Positions 32,915 through 40,548 of a stretch of DNA of 64,000 nucleotides are shown here, in pieces (within the stretch, counting starts at the first letter, position 1; each line of letters begins with the position of its first letter). A model generated the notes under the pieces. It did no database searches, was not told where the DNA came from, and saw nothing but the letters and a program-made list of their open reading frames with translations. A program made the translations under genes and the position numbers. This DNA is from Oleispirillum sp963668495 (GTDB lineage Bacteria > Pseudomonadota > Alphaproteobacteria > Rhodospirillales > Rhodospirillaceae), in assembly GCA_963668495.1 (NCBI GenBank), contig OY764545.1:1736001-1800000 (forward strand), given 5' to 3'.

Positions 32915-34384
32915 ATGTTGCGCATCGAAGAGGCTTTGACTTTTGATGACGTGCTTCTTGTTCCTGCTGCGTCCGAGGTGTTGCCCGCGCAAGCAGTGAC
33001 CAAAACACGCCTGACCCGGAATATCGAACTGGGAATCCCGCTAATTTCTGCGGCAATGGACACGGTTACGGAAGCGCCGATGGCGATTGCGATGGCTCAG
33101 GCCGGTGGTATGGGCGTGATCCATAAAAACATGTCCATCGGAGAACAAGCCGAACAAGTGCGTCGCGTGAAAAAATTTGAATCCGGCATGGTTGTCAATC
33201 CAGTGACAATTTATCCTGATCAGGCTTTGGCGGATGCATTGGCTTTGATGCAGGCGTATCATATCTCTGGCATTCCGGTGGTTGAACGTGGCACCAACAA
33301 GCTGACGGGTATTTTGACCAACCGTGATGTGCGGTTTGCAACCGACGTGAACATTCCGGTGTCGGAATTGATGACCAAGGACAATTTGATCACGGTCAAA
33401 GAAGGATGCTTGCCGCAAGACGCCAAACGTTTGCTGCATACCCACCGTATTGAAAAGCTGATGGTTGTGGATGGTGCTTATCGCTGTATCGGCCTGATTA
33501 CGGTCAAGGATATGGAAAAAGCCCAAACTTATCCAAATTCCAGTAAAGATGCGCATGGTCGACTGCGGGTTGCTGCCGCAACCGGAGTTGGTGAAGACGG
33601 TCGCGAACGGGTGATGGCTCTGATTGAAGCCAACGCGGATGTGATTATCGTCGATACCGCCCATGGACATTCCAGAGGCGTTCTCGAAGCTGTTGCCAAC
33701 GTCAAAAAGATTTCCCCGGAAACCGATGTGATCGCGGGCAATGTGGCAACACCTGAAGGTGCGCGTGCTTTGATTGAAGCCGGAGCTGACGGTGTTAAAG
33801 TCGGTATTGGTCCGGGGTCGATTTGTACGACCCGGATTGTCGCCGGTGTTGGTGTGCCGCAGTTTAGTGCAGTCTTGGAAGCAGCCAAGGCCTGTCATGA
33901 ATTGGGCGTGCCGTTGATCTCTGATGGTGGTTTGCGCAACTCCGGCGATATGGCAAAAGCCATTGCAGCCGGTGCGGATACCGTGATGATGGGGTCACTG
34001 CTGGCTGGGACTGATGAAGCCCCCGGTGAGGTCTTTATGTACCAAGGGCGATCCTATAAATCTTATCGTGGTATGGGTTCCTTGGGTGCCATGGCACGTG
34101 GATCGGCGGATCGCTATTTCCAAGCGGAAGTGAAAGACAACCTGAAACTGGTGCCCGAAGGTATCGAAGGCCGCGTTCCTTACAAAGGTCCGGTCGGTCC
34201 GATTGTCCATCAATTGATCGGTGGTTTGAAGGCAGCCATGGGCTATACCGGCAATGGAACAATTGCCGACATGCATCAGAACTGTCGTTTCCGCCGCATT
34301 ACCAATGCCGGGTATCGGGAAAGCCACGTTCACGACGTTGCAATCACCCGCGAAGCCCCGAACTATCAGCCGCCGTCTATCTAA
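32915..34384 (+). CDS. guaB: Inosine-5'-monophosphate dehydrogenase
   Basis: Oxidises IMP to XMP with NAD+, the first committed step to GMP. The 489-residue protein has the barrel split by two CBS domains (about residues 95-205), the catalytic Cys loop GPGSICTTRIV and the flap region with ARGSADRYF. A strong AGGAGG sits just before the ATG. It is the first gene of a guaB-rsmB-guaA group, so GMP synthesis genes flank a ribosomal RNA methyltransferase. Confidence 0.96.
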   Translation: MLRIEEALTFDDVLLVPAASEVLPAQAVTKTRLTRNIELGIPLISAAMDTVTEAPMAIAMAQAGGMGVIHKNMSIGEQAEQVRRVKKFESGMVVNPVTIYPDQALADALALMQAYHISGIPVVERGTNKLTGILTNRDVRFATDVNIPVSELMTKDNLITVKEGCLPQDAKRLLHTHRIEKLMVVDGAYRCIGLITVKDMEKAQTYPNSSKDAHGRLRVAAATGVGEDGRERVMALIEANADVIIVDTAHGHSRGVLEAVANVKKISPETDVIAGNVATPEGARALIEAGADGVKVGIGPGSICTTRIVAGVGVPQFSAVLEAAKACHELGVPLISDGGLRNSGDMAKAIAAGADTVMMGSLLAGTDEAPGEVFMYQGRSYKSYRGMGSLGAMARGSADRYFQAEVKDNLKLVPEGIEGRVPYKGPVGPIVHQLIGGLKAAMGYTGNGTIADMHQNCRFRRITNAGYRESHVHDVAITREAPNYQPPSI

Positions 34385-34408
34385 GCCGGCTGTATAAGGC
34401 GAACTATT

Positions 34409-35797
34409 ATGACACCAGGCGGACGCCTGCAGGCAGTGATAGAAGTACTGGACACGGTGCGCATGGACAATCGTCCGGCGGACCGTGTTCTTCATGAATA
34501 CTTCCGGGAACGGCGCTTCATCGGCAGCCGGGACCGTCGTGCTATCAGCACAATTTTCTGGAAAATCATGCGTAACCGTGCGCGGTTGGCGGCGGATTGC
34601 GCTTTGGCAGATGGTCGCAACCCAACGGATGCCAGCGTACGTAATGAAAGTGGTCGCCGTTTGGTGATGGCACTATGCGTACGTGAACGTGTGCCGGATG
34701 AGGTCGATTTGGCCCTGTTTGATGGGGTGGCTTATGCTCCGGCTCCGGTTGGCCCCAAAGATAAAGCATGGGTGCAGGCTTTGCGCCGAGTGAAACCATC
34801 CGAGCGTCCAGAATGGGCTTGGGCGGAAACTCCGCAATGGCTTTGGCAGCGTTTTCAAGAATTGTTCGGAGATAAGCTTGAAGCCGAAGTCTCTGCCGCA
34901 CGGGAAGAAGGCTCCGTTGACCTTCGGGTGAATACCTTGCGTGCGGATTTGCCAACGGCTCGGGCGCAACTCTTGAAGGATGGAATTGAAACCGAAGCCA
35001 TGCGTTACGCACCGCTTGGCCTTCGGGTTGTTGGGCGTGCCAATGTGGCGGCGACCAAGACATTTAAGGCCGGTTTGGTCGAGGTTCAGGATGAATCGGC
35101 ACAGCTTGCGGCGGTTCTGACCGATGCAAAGCCCGGTGAGTCCGTTGTTGATTTTTGCGCAGGGGCCGGGGGAAAATCTTTGGCACTTGCCGCGCAGATG
35201 AACAATACGGGGCGGTTAATTGCCTGTGATGTCTCGCAAGGCCGGCTGGATCGTTCTGCCGTGCGCTTACGGCGCAGCGGTGTTCACAACGTAACTCGGC
35301 GTGTTCTGTCCAATGAGACGGACAAATGGGTCAAACGACATAAAAACAGCTATGACAGAGTGCTGGTCGATGCCCCGTGCAGTGGTGCCGGGACGTGGCG
35401 ACGTAACCCTGATGCACGTTGGCGTTTGACCGAAGAAGGGCTGACGGAGCTTGTGGATTTGCAGCAGCGCATTTTGTCCAGCGCAGCTCGGCTTGTTCGG
35501 CCCGGTGGGCGGCTGGTCTATGCCACGTGCTCTTTGCTCCCTGAAGAAAATGCGGAGCAAGTGAAGGCATTTCTCTCTACGCATTCCGACTTTATTCTGG
35601 TTCCCGTAGCCGATGCTTGGCCTGAGGGTATGACCCAAATGCCATCCGAATTTGCAGAGGATGACATGTTAAGCCTGACGCCGGGACGTCATGGAACCGA
35701 CGGATTTTTTATTGCGGTGATGCAGCGCCGGGAAACCGAAGCGTCCTCCGCAGATGTACAAGTTCAAAAACAGCCAGAGAAAGGGGACGCACCATGA
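34409..35797 (+). CDS. RsmB-family RNA (cytosine-5-)-methyltransferase
   Basis: A 462-residue rRNA m5C methyltransferase of the RsmB/NOP2/Sun group. The N-terminal 130 residues resemble a NusB-like RNA-binding domain. The SAM-binding core holds DFCAGAGGKSLALA, and the catalytic cysteine regions are VLVDAPCSGAGTWRRNPDAR and LVYATCSLLPEENAEQV. The exact target base cannot be told from sequence. It overlaps the guaA start by 4 nt (ATGA) and follows guaB by 24 nt, so it sits inside the guanine nucleotide operon. Confidence 0.9.
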   Translation: MTPGGRLQAVIEVLDTVRMDNRPADRVLHEYFRERRFIGSRDRRAISTIFWKIMRNRARLAADCALADGRNPTDASVRNESGRRLVMALCVRERVPDEVDLALFDGVAYAPAPVGPKDKAWVQALRRVKPSERPEWAWAETPQWLWQRFQELFGDKLEAEVSAAREEGSVDLRVNTLRADLPTARAQLLKDGIETEAMRYAPLGLRVVGRANVAATKTFKAGLVEVQDESAQLAAVLTDAKPGESVVDFCAGAGGKSLALAAQMNNTGRLIACDVSQGRLDRSAVRLRRSGVHNVTRRVLSNETDKWVKRHKNSYDRVLVDAPCSGAGTWRRNPDARWRLTEEGLTELVDLQQRILSSAARLVRPGGRLVYATCSLLPEENAEQVKAFLSTHSDFILVPVADAWPEGMTQMPSEFAEDDMLSLTPGRHGTDGFFIAVMQRRETEASSADVQVQKQPEKGDAP

Positions 35798-37347
35798 CCG
35801 ATCGGATTTTGATCATCGATTTCGGTTCACAGGTCACCCAATTGATTGCACGCCGCGTCCGTGAGGCGGGCGTGTACTGTGAAATTCATCCGTTCCAGCA
35901 AGTAAGCGAAGCTTCGGTAAAAGAATACGACCCGAAAGGGATCATTCTGTCCGGTGGTCCGGCGTCTGTGACCGGGATTGATTCCCCGCGTGCGCCGCAG
36001 GAAATCTTTGATCTGGGCTTGCCGATCCTTGGCATTTGCTATGGTCAGCAAACCATGGTCGAACAACTGGGCGGTAAGGTTGAAACCTCTGACCATCGCG
36101 AGTTCGGTCGTGCCTTTGTTGATGTCAACGAGGATTGCGCCCTGTTCCACGGTGTTTGGAACGTCGGTGAAAAAGAGCAAGTCTGGATGTCACACGGTGA
36201 CCGGGTTGCGGCTTTGCCGGAAGGTTTCAAAGTCGTTGCCACCAGTGAAGGTGCGCCGTACGCGGTTATCGCGCTTGAAGACAAAAAATTCTATGGCATG
36301 CAGTTCCACCCGGAAGTCGTGCATACACCGCATGGTGCGCAGCTGCTTGGCAATTTTGTCCACGGCGTGTGCGGGTGTTCCGGTGACTGGACGATGGCGG
36401 CCTTCCGTGATCAGGCGATTGATGCCATTCGTAAGCAGGTCGGCTCAGGCCGTGTGATCTGCGGTCTGTCCGGTGGTGTTGATTCCTCTGTGGCTGCGGC
36501 ATTGTTGCACGAAGCCATTGGCGATCAACTGACCTGTGTCTTTGTTGACCATGGTTTGCTGCGTATGGGCGAACGTGAACAAGTGGAAGAGGTCTTTGGT
36601 CGTCGTTTCAACGTGAAACTGATTACTAAGGATGTGTCCGAGCTGTTCCTGAGCAAGCTGGAAGGCGAAACCGACCCGGAAGTGAAACGCAAAACCATTG
36701 GTGCGACCTTCATCGACGTGTTTGAAGCCGAAGCCAAAGCAATCGGTGGTGCGGATTTCCTTGCCCAAGGAACCCTGTATCCGGACGTTATTGAATCCGT
36801 ATCCTTTACAGGTGGTCCATCCGTAACCATCAAATCACACCACAACGTGGGTGGCTTGCCGGAACGGATGAATATGAAACTGGTCGAGCCGCTGCGCGAA
36901 CTGTTTAAGGATGAAGTCCGTGAACTGGGTCGTGAATTGGGCCTGCCGGAGGAAATGGTCGGGCGTCATCCGTTCCCGGGGCCGGGTTTGGCAATCCGTA
37001 TTCCAGGGCAGCCGATTACCCGTGAAAAGCTGGATATTCTGCGCAAAGCCGATGCGATCTATCTGGAAGAAATCCGGAATGCCGGTCTTTATGATGCAAT
37101 CTGGCAGGCATTCTGCGTGTTGCTGCCGGTGCGGACCGTTGGCGTGATGGGTGATGGTCGGTCTTATGACTATGCTTGTGCGATCCGTGCGGTGACCTCC
37201 ACCGATGGTATGACTGCGGATTTCTATCACTATGATATGAACTTCCTGTCCCGCGTGTCCAACCGCATCATCAACGAGGTCAAAGGCATCAACCGCGTGA
37301 CCTATGACATCACCTCGAAACCACCGGGAACCATCGAGTGGGAATAA
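35794..37347 (+). CDS. guaA: GMP synthase (glutamine-hydrolysing)
   Basis: Converts XMP to GMP with ATP and glutamine. The 517-residue protein has the N-terminal glutamine amidotransferase domain with the nucleophile Cys in LGICYGQQ and the His/Glu pair in GMQFHPEV, then the ATP pyrophosphatase domain with the P-loop GLSGGVDSSVAA, and the C-terminal dimer domain ending IEWE. The typical bacterial length is 510-525. It ends the guaB-rsmB-guaA group and is followed by a strong hairpin. Confidence 0.96.
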   Translation: MTDRILIIDFGSQVTQLIARRVREAGVYCEIHPFQQVSEASVKEYDPKGIILSGGPASVTGIDSPRAPQEIFDLGLPILGICYGQQTMVEQLGGKVETSDHREFGRAFVDVNEDCALFHGVWNVGEKEQVWMSHGDRVAALPEGFKVVATSEGAPYAVIALEDKKFYGMQFHPEVVHTPHGAQLLGNFVHGVCGCSGDWTMAAFRDQAIDAIRKQVGSGRVICGLSGGVDSSVAAALLHEAIGDQLTCVFVDHGLLRMGEREQVEEVFGRRFNVKLITKDVSELFLSKLEGETDPEVKRKTIGATFIDVFEAEAKAIGGADFLAQGTLYPDVIESVSFTGGPSVTIKSHHNVGGLPERMNMKLVEPLRELFKDEVRELGRELGLPEEMVGRHPFPGPGLAIRIPGQPITREKLDILRKADAIYLEEIRNAGLYDAIWQAFCVLLPVRTVGVMGDGRSYDYACAIRAVTSTDGMTADFYHYDMNFLSRVSNRIINEVKGINRVTYDITSKPPGTIEWE

Positions 37348-37374
37348 AATAAATCAATAGCTTAGACTATCTCA

Positions 37375-37407
37375 GGGCGGGGCAGAAATGCTCCGCCCTT
37401 GTTGTTT
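37375..37407 (+). terminator. Terminator of guaA
   Basis: GGGCGGGGCA pairs with TGCTCCGCCC (one G-U pair) around a GAAA tetraloop, followed by a loose T-rich run (TTGTTGTTT). Confidence 0.7.
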
Positions 37408-37438
37408 GAAGTGGGGGCTTTTGTTGTAGGGGAGAATT

Positions 37439-39637
37439 CTAAGTCAATTTGGACCACAGCCTATGCTTCAGGATAATAAACAACAGGATAAGAACGCATA
37501 AGACCGGAATTACTTTAAGCCCCATAGCTTTTCGATCTTCCATATGCGGGTCTGCCGACCATTGTAAAAATGCCGTGATATCTTGCGCCATTTGCTCTGG
37601 GGAGGCTGGCGTTCCGTCAGCATGAAGTATAAGGCCCGGAAATAGTGGCGGCGGCATAGCGATAACACCACCGTCAAAGACAGGATTGTAATACCGCCCG
37701 ACAGGGAGGAGGATATTATCCGGCCTTGTCTCATACCCCAGTAACAATGTGTAAACATAATCCGCACCGTTTTCGTGTGCCTTCATGAAGACGGACAGAT
37801 CAAGAGGCAGTGCTCCGCCATTGCTCAGCGTGGCTTCAATATCGTTTGTAAACGGGTCAGGAAATGAATCTTGTGGCAGGCCGGGGCGATAGTACATCTC
37901 GGCTTTTTCATTTGGACCAGCCAGATAGCTAAACTCTGACGCGATTGTCTTTATCTGTGCTTCGTCGAAGCCGGCGCCGCTAAGGTGTCGGAAAGACAGC
38001 AGGCGCATACTATGGCATGCCGAGCATGTCTGGTTATAGATCTGATATCCACGGCGTAACTGCGCTTTATCATAAGTTCCGAGTATACCTTGCCATGACC
38101 AAGCCCGTGTTTGGTCATTGCTGGATGCCGCGTGTCCGGGGTCAGTCAGAGCGACTGAACTGCTGCACACGACAGATATCAAAGCAATGATAGACAATTT
38201 GTTTTTGTATTTGGTTTTTGCCCGTCTTCTCGCGGCTTTTGCGCGTTTTCTTGATCTGCGAACCCAAGAAATTATTTCTCTCGGCTGGGCAAGACGTGTT
38301 TCAAAGTGGGTCACAAGCGGCAACAGCACTAAGAAATGCGCAAAATAATAAATGGTGGCGATCTCGGTCAAAGGAACCCAGATGCCGTCATAGGGGCGCG
38401 ACCCCAGATAGCCAAGGAAAATGCAATCAGCGACAAAAATCCAGAAGAGTAAATTGTAGTATGGGCGTTCTCGTTTTGCGTTGTTTTTGGAACGATCCAG
38501 CCAAGGGAGGGCAAACAGAATGAAAACCGAACCAAATATTACAATAGCACCCAGAACTTTATCCGGGGCGGCACGCAGGATGGCGAACAACGGCATCAAA
38601 TACCATTCTGGCATGATTTGTGGCGGGGTTAGCATGTGGTTTGCTTGTACATAATTGGTCGAGTGTCCAAGCATATCTGGGTACCAGAATACCAAAATAC
38701 ATAAGGCCAGAAGTGTTGTTAAAATGCAGGCAATGCCTTTTACCGTGAAATATGGGTCAAAAGGCACGATTGGCCCTGTGTCATTCTTTTCTGATTCTCT
38801 TGTTCCAATTGATTTGAAAGACAGCAAATTCAAAACAGCCCTGCATCCCATCACAATAATTGTGAATGGAAACAGAAAATGGAGAATCAAATAACGCCCC
38901 ATGGCGGGCTTATCACGCTTGATGACGCGTAGGGCCCATACGTGGGCAATGGAAACCCCAAACACTATAAATGGCAGCAAAAAATGCAGGATAAAGAAAC
39001 GTTTCAGTGTCGGCGTGTCTGCGGAGAAACCGCCCAATAATATTTCAACCAAACCGTCGCCGATAAACGGAATTGCAGTAAAAATATTAGTAACGACCGT
39101 TGCAGCCCACAGGCTCATCTGTCCCCAAGGCAAAACATATCCGGTAAAAGCTGTTGCCATCAGTAAAATTAGAGCAATAACGCCAAGCCACCATAGGATT
39201 TCCCTCGGTGATTTGTACGTACAGCGATACAGCGTTTGGAACAAATGTAGATATAGAAGGATGAAAAGGATTGATGCGCCGTTTTTATGAGCATTACGTA
39301 TAAGCCAGCCATTATTCACATCGCGCATGATGTGTTCAACGCTATCAAAGGCAGCATTGGCGTCGGGCGTATAGTGTACGGCAAGAAACAATCCTGTTGC
39401 GATCATCACAAACAACATCAAGCCAATGAGGCTGCCGAAATTCCACCAATAGGTCTGACGCTTGGGCATTGGGTAGTCAAAAAGCGTTTCACGCATCATA
39501 GAAAATAGCGGCAGACGTTTGTCGACCCAGCGCTGTAATCGTTCTGACCGGTTGCGTTCTGCTTTTGCCTTGGTTTTTGCGGGATTCTTGGTTTGTAGCG
39601 ACATTTTTACGGTCTCCATGGCGGACGCCTCAGCCAA
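37439..39637 (-). CDS. fbcH: Fused cytochrome b/c1 of the bc1 complex
   Basis: Subunits of ubiquinol-cytochrome c reductase encoded as one precursor of 732 residues. The cytochrome b part (about 40-450) has heme pairs H117/H131 and H218/H232, each 13 residues apart, and the Qo-site PEWY at 343-346. A basic linker and a hydrophobic segment (about 480-496) ending in a signal-peptidase-like site lead to the c1 part with CSACH at 538-542 and a C-terminal membrane anchor (about 708-728). In Bradyrhizobium the FbcH precursor is cleaved into two proteins, and the same is expected here (inference). The gene is AT-rich relative to guaA. Confidence 0.92.
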   Translation of the reverse strand: MAEASAMETVKMSLQTKNPAKTKAKAERNRSERLQRWVDKRLPLFSMMRETLFDYPMPKRQTYWWNFGSLIGLMLFVMIATGLFLAVHYTPDANAAFDSVEHIMRDVNNGWLIRNAHKNGASILFILLYLHLFQTLYRCTYKSPREILWWLGVIALILLMATAFTGYVLPWGQMSLWAATVVTNIFTAIPFIGDGLVEILLGGFSADTPTLKRFFILHFLLPFIVFGVSIAHVWALRVIKRDKPAMGRYLILHFLFPFTIIVMGCRAVLNLLSFKSIGTRESEKNDTGPIVPFDPYFTVKGIACILTTLLALCILVFWYPDMLGHSTNYVQANHMLTPPQIMPEWYLMPLFAILRAAPDKVLGAIVIFGSVFILFALPWLDRSKNNAKRERPYYNLLFWIFVADCIFLGYLGSRPYDGIWVPLTEIATIYYFAHFLVLLPLVTHFETRLAQPREIISWVRRSRKRAKAARRRAKTKYKNKLSIIALISVVCSSSVALTDPGHAASSNDQTRAWSWQGILGTYDKAQLRRGYQIYNQTCSACHSMRLLSFRHLSGAGFDEAQIKTIASEFSYLAGPNEKAEMYYRPGLPQDSFPDPFTNDIEATLSNGGALPLDLSVFMKAHENGADYVYTLLLGYETRPDNILLPVGRYYNPVFDGGVIAMPPPLFPGLILHADGTPASPEQMAQDITAFLQWSADPHMEDRKAMGLKVIPVLCVLILLFIILKHRLWSKLT

Positions 39638-40145
39638 TACGGATCAAGGTATCACTGAGAAATTCATACGGAGGCACCGCCATGTTCGATGGTGCTGGTC
39701 CCTTACGGATACGACCAGAGGTGTCAAAGTGAGAACCATGGCATGGGCAGAACCACCCACCATACTCTCCACGTGGGTCAGTGGGGCTTTGCCCGCTGGG
39801 TACACAGCCAAGATGTGAACATAGTCCAATCAGGACGATCCATTCTTCTCGTTGAACGCGTTCTGCATCCGTCTGTGGGTCACGTAACGAATTGAAGTCA
39901 GCAGTATTAACAGATTGGATTTCTGCAGGAGTTCGGCGCCGTATAAAAACGGGCTTTCCCTGCCACTTTACGGTGATTCCTTGCCCCACCATGATTGGGG
40001 ATAAATCGACTTCCACTTTTGATAAGGCAGACACGTCGGAACTTGGTCGCAGGCTATTTACAAAAGGGAAGGCAGAGGCCAAGGCTCCAGCTCCACTCGC
40101 TGCAACAGTAGTGTTGAACAAAAAATCACGCCGCGTTGTCAGCAC
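39630..40145 (-). CDS. fbcF: Rieske iron-sulfur subunit of the bc1 complex
   Basis: The 2Fe-2S subunit, 171 residues. It begins with a Tat-type signal (TRRDFLF, residues 4-10, then a hydrophobic stretch) that stays as a membrane anchor. The cluster ligands are C109 and H111 in CSHLGC and C133 and H136 in CPCHGS, with C114 and C135 for the disulfide. The GTG start has a GGGGG/AGGA region upstream. It overlaps the start of the b/c1 fusion by 8 nt, giving a two-gene operon. Confidence 0.93.
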   Translation of the reverse strand: MLTTRRDFLFNTTVAASGAGALASAFPFVNSLRPSSDVSALSKVEVDLSPIMVGQGITVKWQGKPVFIRRRTPAEIQSVNTADFNSLRDPQTDAERVQREEWIVLIGLCSHLGCVPSGQSPTDPRGEYGGWFCPCHGSHFDTSGRIRKGPAPSNMAVPPYEFLSDTLIRIG

Positions 40146-40548
40146 ATCCTACCCCCACATGGGTTTTTGTTTACTATTAATAGTCATTAGCGTTTACCGA
40201 GCCGAAATCGTTCCGATATCTTGCATTCAGCATAAAGAGGAAAGCCCCCATCGTGAAAAGGTGGGGAGGTCGGGTCCATCCGACAGTCCTGTCGTATCAA
40301 ATTTGCTGAACGCGTTGATATCGCTTCCGTCAGTGTTGAGTTTAAAGTGTTACTTTGTAGCGTTTGGCGGTGGATGGTGCTTATTCATTTTATTTGGGGA
40401 GGTATAACCCTGTGTTATGGCGTGAAACCCCAGTGACGTAGACGGCCACTGGTCATCGTGATGGCACCTCCAGACGTAAGCACAGGCTTAAGGATATCCT
40501 TAAGCCTGCGAGCTTTGTCCGTGGTATTCTGTTTTGTGGGGTAGCCCG
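40146..40548. other. 403-base intergenic region between fbcF and the GH17-GT2 gene
   Basis: Both flanking genes read leftward, so this region should contain the fbcF promoter and the 3' end of the glycosyltransferase transcript. I find no credible gene. It holds a small palindrome ACTATTAATAGT (40173-40184), an inverted repeat CCAGTG/CACTGG (40430-40452) and a long perfect palindrome (40483-40508). No clear sigma70 promoter or binding site could be assigned. Confidence 0.5.
40483..40508. repeat. Perfect 26-bp palindrome
   Basis: The half-site CAGGCTTAAGGAT is followed directly by its exact complement, with no spacer. It lies 40 nt after the stop of the GH17-GT2 gene. No T-run follows on either strand, so it is not a standard terminator. 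A protein site or a structured 3' end are possible. Confidence 0.75.

Noticed and set aside
39892..40407. Plus-strand frame across the fbcF start and the following gap
   Set aside because: It is mostly antisense to the Rieske gene, and its low-complexity tail has no recognisable features.
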